NCBI RefSeq assembly: GCF_029335485.1
Contig: NZ_JARJLM010000702.1
Coordinates: 1 to 39,491 of the forward strand
Direction: 5' to 3'
Source of the DNA: Cupriavidus basilensis
Lineage (GTDB): Bacteria; Pseudomonadota; Gammaproteobacteria; Burkholderiales; Burkholderiaceae
DNA length: 39,491 nucleotides
Part shown: positions 14,508 to 23,555 of the stretch, piece after piece
Position numbering within the stretch: the first letter of the stretch is position 1
Layout: each line of letters begins with the position of its first letter
Translations under genes and position numbers: made by a program
Notes under the pieces: generated by a model
The model's input: the letters and a program-made list of their open reading frames with translations, nothing else
The model's database searches: none
Told to the model about the DNA's origin: nothing

Positions 14508-17207
14508 ATGCGCGCCAAAGGTGTTGGTGATTTCAAGTATTTCGTCGGTATTCAATCCTTGTCTGAAGTGGCGACACGCGAAGACCGCGTGTGTGTGCTT
14601 AACATCATGGGTGGCGAGTCAAGCGACGTGACGCCGGTAGGCCATGCCTACTCAGGGGGCAATGTGGTGTTCGGTACCTCGCCGGGCCGCAAGGGGCAAG
14701 TGCTCGACACGCCGGTGGGCCCGATCCCGGTCTACAACAATGTGCGGGAAGGCTTGGAGGCGGGCCACCGCTTCAACTGTGGCGTGGTCTATTTGCCGCC
14801 CTCGGCGGCCGACGATGGTGTCGTCGAGCTGATACGGGTCAATCCCGACCTGAAGAAGATCTTCATTCCAACCGAGAAGATGTCGGTGCACGACGCCCGC
14901 GAAATCCGCGCGCTGGCGCAGCTCAATGGTGTTGATATCTTCGGCGGCAATAGTCTCGGCGTTGCTGATGCCTGGAATCAGGTGCGCATCGGTGGCGCGC
15001 TAGGCGGGGACGCCCCGGCCGACACCTTGCGCAGGGGCTCGATTGCGATCCTGTCGAACTCCGGCGGCTTTACTACCACTATTGCGCAGTACCTGCGCAT
15101 GGCCGGATGGGGCACGACCACGTTGATTTCAAGCGGCAAGGACGTCTACATTCACTACGCTGCCCCCGAATTCGCCTTCGCGCTGGCCAATGACGACCGC
15201 AGCAAGGCTGCCGTGCTGTACTGCGAACCCGGCGGTTACTACGAACGCGATGCTGTTTTCACCAAACCGGTGGTGGCCTGCGTGGTTGGCCGCTGGAAGA
15301 GCAAGCTGACGCGCGCTGTCGGCCATGCCGGCGCCATGGCTGGCGGTGCCGACGACGCTGAATCCAAGGAGCGCTGGTTCATGGAGAAGTTCGGCGTGAG
15401 CGCGTTGTTCACGCCACAGAATCCGGTGGTGTCGGCCAAGGGCGCGGTGGTGGTCAATATTGCCCACATCCCGGCCGCGTTGACCGCGGTAATGCGAGCC
15501 AACGGCGTGCAACCCGATTTCGGGCCGGAAGGCACGATGGAACTCAAGCCCTGGTTCAGTGCAAGCCGGGGCTTGCAGCTTCCGCCCGAACTCGACCTCG
15601 CCGTGGTGGAGGCCCCCGTGCCGTACGGCCAGCAGATCACCGCGCTCAGGCAGCAGATCGGCGCCGTGATGCCGCGCCAGACCATGAAGGACACTTCGGG
15701 TGCATCGCAGATGGATGCCAGGACCCAGCTGACCAGTTTGCATGGCGTTTCGATGCTGGATGCAGCGCAGTTCCTGCTGGAGAGCAACGTGAACCTGGCG
15801 CTGCTGCACGAACCCGGCGGCGTCAACGACCAGCGCCTGATCAACGTGGCGCTTGGTGCCGCGTTGAACCTGCATGGTCATCCCGCCCTGGCGGGCGCGC
15901 AAGCGGCGCGCGATAATGGTAACGCGCCCAACAGCGTACTGGCCACGGCGGCCAGCATCCTGGGGCCGCGTACCCAGGATCGCGCGCGCGCGCTGACGCG
16001 CATGCTGATCGTCGCATTTGCGGCGGCCGGTCTCGACGATGCGATGAACGAGGAGTTCGACATCGGCAAGATCCGGCTCGAAGACCCAGCCTTGTTCGTC
16101 ACCGACCAGCCAGACGACCGGGCCAGCGCCATGCTGCAAGGACTGAAGGCCCGGGGCGCCAAGTCGGTGTTCGTCAGCTACCTTCAAACGCTGCCCGGCC
16201 ACGTGACGGAGGATGCGGTGCTGGCGGCTATCACGACCACGTTGGCCTGGGGCCCGCTGATGCGCAAGCGCGTGTCGCGGATCACCGCGGAGAGCCTGCC
16301 GTGGTGGATGCGTCTGTTCGGGGCGCTGATCGGTGCCTCGGTGCCGGCGGACCAGCACGAGGCCGGCAGCTTCTGCGGCATTGCAACCAGCGACATCCTG
16401 GCGCGGCGGTCCATCAGCGAGGTGGTGTTCGTCGCGCTGCTGGGCCTCGCGCCCAGTGCGGCCGATCTGTATGCATTCCAGGTGTTGGTTGGGCTGCTGC
16501 TAAGCAACGGGCCCGGCACGATCTCCGCCCAGGGCGCCAAGGGCGCGGTGTCGGCGGACGGGCCGGAAGACCCGGGCCGCGTCCAGCTCAACAAGGCGCT
16601 GGCGGGCTTTCTCACGCACTCGGGTTATGCGCATGGAGGCAACGGCTATGAGGGCATCGCATTTCTGATCGAGCAGTTCAAGGATTCAGAACTGAAGGAT
16701 CCTGGCGATCCGAACCACGGCATCGACCTGAAAGCGCTGGCGCAGCGCTACGTCAAGCGCTACGCTGACTACAAGGCGAACAAGAAGAACACGGGCAGCC
16801 TGGACATCCAGAAGATCCCCGGTGTCAACCACCCGGTGTTCAAGGACAAGCCAGTGAACCACGACCCGCGGGAGGTATTCATCGGCAAGCTATTCGCGGA
16901 GCGCGGCGAGTACAACGTGTTCCACGTGTTCTACAGCACGCTAGTGCAGACGCTCTTCGACGAGGGGGTGTCGCGCACGGTCTACTGCGTGAATATCGAT
17001 GCCGTGATAGCCGCGCTGCTGCTCAAGATGCTGTGGCAGCCCTACCAAAGCGGAAAGTACTCGGGGAGCGCGATGGAGACGGCCGCGTTCACGATCTTTC
17101 TGTACCCCCGCATGCTCGGCTGTGCTGCGGAGATCGACGACCACCTGAACAGGGGCCGCAATATGGACACGCGTACGCCGGCTTCCAGGTGTGAGTTCGT
17201 GGCTTGA
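14508..17207 (+). CDS. ATP-citrate-lyase-like large subunit with divergent lyase domain
   Basis: 899 residues, against about 610 for bacterial AclA. Residues 1-330 are succinyl-CoA-synthetase-alpha-like: SIAILSNSGGFTTTIAQYLR near residue 180 and VGHAGAMAGGADDAESKE with the phosphohistidine at His273. Residues about 620-899 match the citrate-synthase-like half of ATP-citrate lyase: FCGIATSDILARRSISEVVF, LLLSNGPGTISAQGAKG, IPGVNHPVF with His775, CVNIDAVIAALLLKML with Asp831, and an ending like RSMGF-GH-LDQ-R. The first catalytic His (of DHGP) is Asn667 here. Residues about 390-610 have no counterpart that I recognise. The expected reaction is ATP- and CoA-dependent activation of a carboxylic acid, perhaps followed by cleavage; the substrate may not be citrate. 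AGGAGA lies 6 bases before the ATG. Confidence 0.85.
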   Translation: MRAKGVGDFKYFVGIQSLSEVATREDRVCVLNIMGGESSDVTPVGHAYSGGNVVFGTSPGRKGQVLDTPVGPIPVYNNVREGLEAGHRFNCGVVYLPPSAADDGVVELIRVNPDLKKIFIPTEKMSVHDAREIRALAQLNGVDIFGGNSLGVADAWNQVRIGGALGGDAPADTLRRGSIAILSNSGGFTTTIAQYLRMAGWGTTTLISSGKDVYIHYAAPEFAFALANDDRSKAAVLYCEPGGYYERDAVFTKPVVACVVGRWKSKLTRAVGHAGAMAGGADDAESKERWFMEKFGVSALFTPQNPVVSAKGAVVVNIAHIPAALTAVMRANGVQPDFGPEGTMELKPWFSASRGLQLPPELDLAVVEAPVPYGQQITALRQQIGAVMPRQTMKDTSGASQMDARTQLTSLHGVSMLDAAQFLLESNVNLALLHEPGGVNDQRLINVALGAALNLHGHPALAGAQAARDNGNAPNSVLATAASILGPRTQDRARALTRMLIVAFAAAGLDDAMNEEFDIGKIRLEDPALFVTDQPDDRASAMLQGLKARGAKSVFVSYLQTLPGHVTEDAVLAAITTTLAWGPLMRKRVSRITAESLPWWMRLFGALIGASVPADQHEAGSFCGIATSDILARRSISEVVFVALLGLAPSAADLYAFQVLVGLLLSNGPGTISAQGAKGAVSADGPEDPGRVQLNKALAGFLTHSGYAHGGNGYEGIAFLIEQFKDSELKDPGDPNHGIDLKALAQRYVKRYADYKANKKNTGSLDIQKIPGVNHPVFKDKPVNHDPREVFIGKLFAERGEYNVFHVFYSTLVQTLFDEGVSRTVYCVNIDAVIAALLLKMLWQPYQSGKYSGSAMETAAFTIFLYPRMLGCAAEIDDHLNRGRNMDTRTPASRCEFVA

Positions 17208-17620
17208 GTGGTGAAGAGGCGCGATGGCGAGCCCCGCTTACCCGTTCGATGGTGATCGCCTCCGTGGTACCGTTGCTGCGGTACACGGCGATGTGCGGGG
17301 ATCGCCTAGATTCACGGTCGCCGGCAGTTTCGATCCGTATCTTGCGGAGGCTCGCTGCGGCCCTGGACGATGTAGCTGCTACCTGGCCGTCAAATCCATC
17401 AGCATCAAATCGACAGACTCTAGACAGGTTATAGACAGGTTCGACGCTTAGAATCCCGCTACGCTGGCCGCCATATCGGCCTGCCATCACAAGTAGCCCG
17501 GCACGCAAGATGTGCTTCCGACAGGAGGCACAGCCCGTATTCCACGCGGCGCTCTTACCAGGTCCGCTTTGCAGGTCCGCAACGGATCGCCGGCAACCCT
17601 CAGAAAAATAGGAGACCGCA
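17208..17620. other. Intergenic region before the second Bug receptor
   Basis: No gene is supportable. It contains the tandem TAGACAGGTT pair at 17421-17441. The gap is long enough for the receptor to have its own promoter, although it is probably co-regulated with the preceding pair. Confidence 0.4.
17421..17441. repeat. Direct repeat TAGACAGGTT x2, 11-base period
   Basis: Two identical ten-base copies separated by a single A, so they sit on one face of the helix about 180 bases before the receptor gene. This spacing suits a regulator or cooperative binding site, though it could be chance. Confidence 0.4.
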
Positions 17621-18589
17621 ATGCCTCATTCATTTCATCGCTTTGCCCATGTCGTCATGGTTTCTGCCGCGATCACCGTCACCTTGGCCGCTGCCCCCGC
17701 CTTCGCGCTCGACAGCGTGAAGTTCATGATCGGCGCCAATCCTGGCGGTGGTTTTGACCAGACCGGCCGTTCTTTGGGCGCGGCGCTGGTTGCCGCCGGG
17801 GTTGCCAAGACGGCTTCCTACGACAACAAAGGCGGCGCGGGCGGCACCATCGGTCTTGCGCAGTTCGTCAATACCGACAAAGGCAACCCCAACGCGATGA
17901 TCGTCACCGGCGCGGTGATGGTGGGCGCGATCGAAACCAACAAGCCGCCGGTCACGCTGAAGAACGCGACCCCGGTGGCACGCCTGTTTGCCGACACCAT
18001 GGTGATCACGGTGCCGGCCGCGTCGCCGCTGAAGTCGATCAAGGACCTGACCGCGCAGCTCAAGGCCAATCCGGGCAGCGTGAGCTGGGGCGGCGGCTCC
18101 AAGGGTTCAATTGACCACATCCTGGCGGGTCTGGTTGCCAAGGAATCCGGCGTGGACCCGAAGAAAATCAATTACGTGCCGTTCCAGGGCGGCGGCGAAG
18201 CCTCGGCCTCGATCCTGGGCGGCCACGTGACGGTGGGCATCGCCGGTGTCTCCGAATTCCTGCCGTTTATCAAAAGCGGCAAGATGCGCGCGCTAGCCGT
18301 GACGTCCAGGGAACGCACAGCCGATATTCCGACGCTGAGGGAGCAGGGCGTAAGCCTGGAGATCTACAACTGGCGCGGCGTGTACGGCGCGCCGGGCATC
18401 ACCACAGAGCAACGCAAGGCGCTGGTGGATGCGGTGGTCAAGGCGACTGAAACCCCCTTGTGGAAAGAAACCCTTGCCAAGAACGACTGGGCTCCGTTCT
18501 TGCTAACGGGCGATGAATTCGGCAAGTTCGTTGACAACGAGTCTGCCCGCCTGGGTAGTACGCTGCGCGAACTGGGTGTGGCGAAGTAA
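17621..18589 (+). CDS. TctC-type tricarboxylate receptor (Bug family)
   Basis: 322 residues with a signal peptide ending PAFA (about residue 30), then LDSVKFMIGANPGGGFDQTG, the TctC form of the ligand loop (ANPGGG-D). Further family motifs are DNKGGAGGTIGLAQF, SWGGGSKGSIDH and YVPFQGGGEASASILGG. The pocket motif GGGFDQTGR is closer to the citrate receptor TctC than is the receptor at 3245. AGGAGA precedes the ATG. Its position after the citrate-lyase-like pair suggests it supplies the acid those enzymes use. The TctA/TctB membrane subunits are not in the window, so they must be encoded elsewhere or the receptor signals rather than transports. Confidence 0.9.
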   Translation: MPHSFHRFAHVVMVSAAITVTLAAAPAFALDSVKFMIGANPGGGFDQTGRSLGAALVAAGVAKTASYDNKGGAGGTIGLAQFVNTDKGNPNAMIVTGAVMVGAIETNKPPVTLKNATPVARLFADTMVITVPAASPLKSIKDLTAQLKANPGSVSWGGGSKGSIDHILAGLVAKESGVDPKKINYVPFQGGGEASASILGGHVTVGIAGVSEFLPFIKSGKMRALAVTSRERTADIPTLREQGVSLEIYNWRGVYGAPGITTEQRKALVDAVVKATETPLWKETLAKNDWAPFLLTGDEFGKFVDNESARLGSTLRELGVAK

Positions 18590-19603
18590 GCGCCTGGCAA
18601 GTATCGTATTGTTTCACCATTTACCTGTTCCCTGCCTGCGGCGTGGCGCTCCATATGCAAGGCGCAGGGGAGTTTGGTGTTTAGCTGCGATACTCAAAAA
18701 CCAAAAACTACAGATCGCCGGACCCTGCCGCGCCGGGATTACAAACCGCGGGAAGCGTGAGGTCTACCGACACGACCGCGGGCAACGCTTGAATGTCTTA
18801 GTAAATCAAATGCAATCGACCGAACCGTCAGACTCCAGCAATACTTGCAGCGACCGCTTGCCCGTTGCCCCAGACTCTTTGACAGACAAGCCACAGACTA
18901 CCGCTCACAAGCGAAGCGACGCCCCCCGCCGGGCGGTCAAGCTTGTGTTTCGCGACAGTGGATCGGACGACGAGACGCTGCGAGGGATTGCGATCCTCGG
19001 CTATAACTAGCTCAATCCACGATGAGCCTGCACGACCGTGCGACATCATTTTTTGTGCATCACTCCAATTGGGCTGAGCGGATAGAAAAGGAGACATCGA
19101 GATGTTCTTTCTAAGTCTCTGTGTGGATCGTACTCGTGCTGGGATACCCGTCGGTTCAGCGCGTTCCTTGTTGTCTTGGAGCCCTGAAGGAATGGGCGCG
19201 TTGTGGAGAGTAAACGCGTTAATGCTCCTTCGGCTGCTGGTTGGGCCGACACCCCACCGCCGCCCGTGGAACGCTTGCACGCCGATGCTGAGCATCGCGC
19301 GGCAATGGCGAAATCCACACCTCTCGATGCAACAGGGGTGATGTCTCCCCACGCCAACTGAGGGTGTCGGAGTCTGTGTCACAAAGTCTGCGTGGAGAGA
19401 GCGACCAGGCTCGCCTGTCGCAGATGCATCGGGAGTTCCAACCGTTCCAGCGGCGTTTGGGCACGGCTTTGCTTATTTCTGGCATCATTTGGGCTAATCG
19501 CCGGATAGATCGTATCCGGGTAAATCCCAGGTATTGCCAAAAGGTTGCTGATCCGGCTGCTTAGAGATTGAAAGGCGCGGTTACAGCAAGCTCTTAAATA
19601 AGC
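18590..19603. other. 1 kb gap with two doubtful small frames
   Basis: 18810-19010 (+, 66 codons, DAPRRAVKLVFRDSGSDDET) has no ribosome binding site. 19102-19341 (+, 79 codons, MFFLSLCVDRTRAGIPVGSA) has a good AGGAG eight bases before its ATG but an unconvincing composition. No terminator-like hairpin with a T run was seen after 18589. Confidence 0.35.
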
Positions 19604-20719
19604 ATGCAAATAACGTACCTTTTCAGTTTCCTACCCGTTTTTTTGACGCTGGCCCTGATCCAGGCACCGGCCTTGGCAGCCAATGGCGCGGGTTCCGAAG
19701 ACTATCCTTCAGCAACGGCCGCGCAGGAAACGGCCAGGGCGCGCGACTCCCGGCCGCAGGCGGGTGGTACATCCAACGCTGTCGGCCGGCCTATGTCGGA
19801 GTCGGGGCTGGCTGAGCTCCAGAGCGCGGCGATGGCGCGCTTTCAGGCCCGGGACTATGATGCTGCCGTTGCACTTGCGCGGCGCTATCTTCTAGCGGGC
19901 GGCACAGATCCGGAAGTGCGGCGATTGCCCGGTCGTGCGTATTTTCTTGGGGGGGATATCCCGAACGCAGCACGCGAACTGCAACTGGAGATCCAGGCAG
20001 CCGAGAAAGCAGGACGGGCTCCCTCGGAAGACAGCTTGCGACTGCTCGGCACCTGCTATCTGCGGCTCAAGGATAGCAATGCGTATTCCTGGAGCTTGGA
20101 GCAACTGGTGACCTATCACCCACGCAGGGAATACTGGGCTGAATTGCTGGAGCGGACGCAATCCAGACCGGATTTCGGCAAGCGCTTAGCATTGGATGTA
20201 CAGCGGCTGCGCTTTTTGACCGATACGCTTGGCAGTGCTGCGGACTACGTCCGTACCGTCAACCTGGCACTGCAGGCGGGTTTTCCACTGGAGGCACGGT
20301 CAATCCTCGACAAAGGCTTTGCGAGCGGCGTCATGGGGGCTGGCAAGGAAGCGGAGCAGCACAGGCAATTGCAGGCGCTGGTTCGGACACGTGCGGATGA
20401 AGAACGGGCGCGTCTGGCAAGACCCGATAGCGCAACGAAGGCCGCCTCCGCCAAGGATGGGCTTGATCTCGTGCACCTCGGCTTCTCCTATGTGACCAAC
20501 GGAGAATTCCCGAAGGGAATCGCGCTGATGGAGCAGGGTTTGCGGAAAGGGGGCTTCGGCAGCATCCCGCAGGACACCCGGTTGCGCGTTGGCATTGGCT
20601 ACCTGCTCGCCGGGCAGAAAGGGAGGGCGATCTCCACCTTCAAGAATGTTGGCGGGATGCACGGCGCTGCGGATCTGGCGAGGCTCTGGGGTATCTATGC
20701 GCAGGGGTTGCCAGGATAG
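19604..20719 (+). CDS. Periplasmic tetratricopeptide-repeat protein
   Basis: 371 residues with a signal peptide (FLPVFLTLALIQAPALAANG, cleavage near residue 25). Repeated helix pairs follow: ARFQARDYDAAVALARRYLL, AYFLGGDIPNAARELQLEIQ, LRLLGTCYLRLKDSNAYSWS, and near the end YVTNGEFPKGIALMEQGLRK and GYLLAGQKGRAISTFKNV. The pattern YWAELLERTQ followed by NLALQAGFPLEARSILDKGF resembles TPR proteins that accompany ExbB/TonB2 systems (TtpC-like). This fits the TonB-dependent receptor encoded further right, but that link is inference. The ribosome binding site is weak. It converges on the sensor-kinase gene. Confidence 0.8.
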   Translation: MQITYLFSFLPVFLTLALIQAPALAANGAGSEDYPSATAAQETARARDSRPQAGGTSNAVGRPMSESGLAELQSAAMARFQARDYDAAVALARRYLLAGGTDPEVRRLPGRAYFLGGDIPNAARELQLEIQAAEKAGRAPSEDSLRLLGTCYLRLKDSNAYSWSLEQLVTYHPRREYWAELLERTQSRPDFGKRLALDVQRLRFLTDTLGSAADYVRTVNLALQAGFPLEARSILDKGFASGVMGAGKEAEQHRQLQALVRTRADEERARLARPDSATKAASAKDGLDLVHLGFSYVTNGEFPKGIALMEQGLRKGGFGSIPQDTRLRVGIGYLLAGQKGRAISTFKNVGGMHGAADLARLWGIYAQGLPG

Positions 20720-20891
20720 TGCCGGCCCTATGCTCCCGCCTCGGGTGACGGGGATGACGAGTGGCCCTGCCGGTGCCATTGCATGGTGACAACCTACCCA
20801 GAGGGCTGCGTGCCAGCTTCATGTCCCCGCCGGTGGCCTCCCAGGCAGCGCTGCCCGCACCGATCTCCACCGCAGGCGTACCAAGCCATGA

Positions 20892-21068
20892 GAACTGGAG
20901 CGGCGTATCGCAGGGCAAGGCCTCCATATCACCAAGACGAAGGTGCGGGACCTCTTGCTTAAGGTGATCGGCTACGACAGCAGCCTGCGCAAGATCAAGC
21001 TGGCTGTTGCCCGGCGTTCCGGCGAAATCCTGACACGCGAGCTTTCCCCTGTCAATCGGTGGCACTGA
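20892..21068 (+). pseudogene. Tail of an unidentified gene
   Basis: After a stop at 20889-20891 the frame reads ELERRIAGQGLHITKTKVRD, IGYDSSLRKIKLAVARRSGE and TRELSPVNRWH up to TGA 21066-21068. It is protein-like but has no ATG or ribosome binding site, so it looks like the 3' end of a lost gene. Confidence 0.25.
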
Positions 21069-21087
21069 GGCGCTTGCTCGGGCGGAT

Positions 21088-22452
21088 TCAGGCAGCAGCA
21101 TCGGCAGGGATTTCGATCAGGACGCGCAAGCCACGTCCAGCCAGGTTGGGCCGGGCGAAGATGCGGCCGCCGTGCAATGCGATGATGCTGCGGCAGATTG
21201 CCAGGCCGAGCCCGCTCCCGGGGACATCCTTGCCGGGCGTGGCGAAGCGGACGAAGCGCTCGAACATATGTTCGCACTGATCGAGATCGAGGCCGGGCCC
21301 CTCGTCCTTGATGCCCAAGCGCCAGGATCCATTGTCCAGCGTGGAGGTTAGGACGATGTGGCCTCCGGTCGGGGAGACATGGATGGCGTTGACCAGCACG
21401 TTGAGCAGGACCTGGCGCATCCAGCGCGGCTCGAATAGTGCCACGCCAGCTCCCGCGTGGGTGACCTCGAACACCAGTCCGTGGTGCTCCGCGAGCGCGG
21501 TGGCGTCCTGGTTGAATCCATCGAGAAAGGCGGCCGGATCATACGGTTTGAGTTCAAGTGCAATGGCTTGCGCATCTGCGCGCGACAGGAACATCAGGTC
21601 CTCGATGATGCGGGTCAGGCGCGCGACTTCCTCCAGCTGAAACTGCACGGCCTCGGCGAAGGCGGGCGGCATGCCGGGCGAGCGCACCATTTGCTCGGCG
21701 TTCAGGCGGATCAGGGACAGCGGCGTTTTCAGTTCGTGGGATGCCTCGGAGGTAAAGCGCCGTACCTGCTCGAAGGCGCTTTCGATGCGGTCGAACATCT
21801 GATTGAGCAGCCGCGCCAGATCGGATATCTCATCGTGGACATCGCCTACTGGGATGCGTCTGCTGAGGTTATCCTGGCGGATCCCATCGGCAGTATCGCG
21901 GATCAGCCGAATCGGTGCGAGCACCAGCTTACTGAGCCAGAGTCCGATGCCAAGGCTCATGACTAGCATGGCAAGCAGCAGGCCCGCGCAGATCTGTACA
22001 TAGCTGTGCATGACGTTGCGCACAGGTTGCAAGGGGGTCGCTATGGTGGCGGTGAATGGCGTCATCGAAAAGTCTGCCGCCCTGACTTCCCCTATGCCGG
22101 GGATGGTTGAACTATATCGGGACTGCCCCGGAACACTCGGAATGGTCTGATCCTGCAGGTTGGTCGAGCGAAACACAACGCCTTGCTGCGGGGCGTCAAT
22201 ATCGATATAGAAAAGTGCCGGCGCTTGATCGGTGGTTTCGCGAATCCGCATTTCGATGAACGGAGCGCTGAGCGTAGAGTAGTCCGGACCCAGGCGCACC
22301 GCGATTTGCTGGTACTCGGCTTCATTGAGCAGATCCAGACCGTGCAGGAGGTGATTCTCGAGCAGCAAGTAGCCGGCAGCGAATAGGCCGGCAAGCGTTG
22401 CCGTGGCGGCTGCGCCATACCAGACCGCGATGCGAGCACCAATGGAACTCAT
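21088..22452 (-). CDS. Sensor histidine kinase of a two-component system
   Basis: 454 residues. Transmembrane helices lie at about 8-31 and 152-176, and the periplasmic sensor region between them (about 120 residues) has no recognisable ligand motif. A HAMP linker follows (APIRLIRDTADGIRQDNLSR), then the phosphoacceptor box FTSEASHELKTPLSLIR with His239. The ATP-binding boxes come next: N (QVLLNVLVNAIHVSP), G1 (KDEGPGLD), F (MFERFVRF) and G2 (GSGLGLAI). The start codon overlaps the response-regulator stop by four bases (ATGA), so they are translated together. It would phosphorylate that regulator in response to an envelope signal, plausibly linked to the divergent export genes. Confidence 0.93.
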   Translation of the reverse strand: MSSIGARIAVWYGAAATATLAGLFAAGYLLLENHLLHGLDLLNEAEYQQIAVRLGPDYSTLSAPFIEMRIRETTDQAPALFYIDIDAPQQGVVFRSTNLQDQTIPSVPGQSRYSSTIPGIGEVRAADFSMTPFTATIATPLQPVRNVMHSYVQICAGLLLAMLVMSLGIGLWLSKLVLAPIRLIRDTADGIRQDNLSRRIPVGDVHDEISDLARLLNQMFDRIESAFEQVRRFTSEASHELKTPLSLIRLNAEQMVRSPGMPPAFAEAVQFQLEEVARLTRIIEDLMFLSRADAQAIALELKPYDPAAFLDGFNQDATALAEHHGLVFEVTHAGAGVALFEPRWMRQVLLNVLVNAIHVSPTGGHIVLTSTLDNGSWRLGIKDEGPGLDLDQCEHMFERFVRFATPGKDVPGSGLGLAICRSIIALHGGRIFARPNLAGRGLRVLIEIPADAAA

Positions 22453-23114
22453 GCGAACTGGTAGCCCACGCCACGCACGGTCTCGAAGAAGATCTTACCG
22501 GATGTGCCTTCGAGCTTGTTACGCAAGCGGCTCATATAAACGTCGATCACGTTGGTGTCGACATCGTGGTGCGAATTCCAGATCTTCTCCGCAATCAGGG
22601 TGCGAGTGAGAATACGCCCCCGGTTATGCATAAAAATCTCGAGCAAAGCGTACTCCCGGCTGGTCAGTTTCACCGGTTTTCCATCCAGCGTGACGCTATG
22701 ATTCAGCAGATCGAGATGCAGTCCTTCATATTCCAGGACTGTCCTTTTGACGCAGAAGTGGCGCCGCACCAGGGAGCGCACGCGAGCACGGAGCTCCTCC
22801 ATACTGAACGGCTTCGCCAGGTAGTCGTCGGCGCCGAGGTCCAGGCCCTTGACGCGGTCATCCACGGAATCCCTGGCACTCAGAACCAGCACCGGCTCAT
22901 TGAAACCAATTTCGCGCCACTGGCGCAGTAACTCAAGACCATCGCCATCTGGCAGCCCAAGATCTAGGACGATGGCGTCAAAGGTCGTCTCCGCTAGGGC
23001 ATCGCGGGCTTCCTGGCAGCTGTGGGCCCACACGGTGGTGTAGTTGCACTCGGCAAGGCCGAGCTTGATGAAATTGCCCAGTCGCGGTTGATCTTCGACG
23101 ATGAGAACCTTCAC
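22449..23114 (-). CDS. OmpR-family response regulator
   Basis: 221 residues starting with GTG at 23114, which begins the standard MKVLIVEDQPRLGNFIKLGL. GGAAGGAA lies about nine bases upstream. The receiver domain has acidic residues at 7-8, phospho-acceptor Asp51 (FDAIVLDLGLPDGDG), the switch serine in VLVLSARDS and the lysine in YLAKPFSMEE. Residues about 125-221 are the winged helix (KPVKLTSREYALLEIFMHNR, then VIDVYMSRLRNKLE and VRGVGYQF). It is first in its operon with the kinase. It reads divergently from the export operon at 23556, with about 440 bases between, so that operon is the natural target. Confidence 0.94.
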   Translation of the reverse strand: MKVLIVEDQPRLGNFIKLGLAECNYTTVWAHSCQEARDALAETTFDAIVLDLGLPDGDGLELLRQWREIGFNEPVLVLSARDSVDDRVKGLDLGADDYLAKPFSMEELRARVRSLVRRHFCVKRTVLEYEGLHLDLLNHSVTLDGKPVKLTSREYALLEIFMHNRGRILTRTLIAEKIWNSHHDVDTNVIDVYMSRLRNKLEGTSGKIFFETVRGVGYQFA

Positions 23115-23555
23115 GTTGATCGATTCCTTCCCTAGTTCAGTGACATAGCCGCATTACTTTCAAAGCGCCCTGCATAATTTTCAGGTTTTTGCAAATACAT
23201 GTTGCGATTTGCTTTCGGGAGTCTAGCTGGAAGCGCACTAGTACTGCCATCGGTACAAACCGCAGCCCACTTGCGGCCGCGGAGTTCTTCTCCTGTTCCC
23301 ACTGCTATCCCCCTGATGTGCCTCATCCTCGCCCATGTTGTTTTCTCCTTTCTATTCCCTTGGTGTTTTCCCGATGCGCGAGATAAAAGTGATTTTAGAT
23401 ACACGCAACTACTCTTTCATTAAAGAATATTTAGTTTTTCTTCAGGGAATGTTCATGTGCGGCGCAGACGATTCAGTTCCGCGGTCCCGGGATCGAAATG
23501 CGACGAAACCTGGGAACAGCGCACCTCACTCGTAAACCAAGAAAGGGAGCAAATT
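23115..23555. promoter_or_regulatory. Divergent intergenic region, likely control region of both operons
   Basis: 440 bases without a supportable gene between the response regulator and the export operon. The stretch 23380-23450 is much more AT-rich than its surroundings (for example CATTAAAGAATATTTAG). TTTTCAGG and TTCTTCAGG-like words occur near each end (about 23179 and 23435). These could be regulator contacts, but no clear paired repeat or -35/-10 pair could be fixed. Confidence 0.4.

Noticed and set aside
15129-16358. 409-codon minus-strand frame inside the large CoA-ligase subunit
   Set aside because: Antisense shadow in GC-rich DNA. The plus-strand product has unmistakable ligase motifs.
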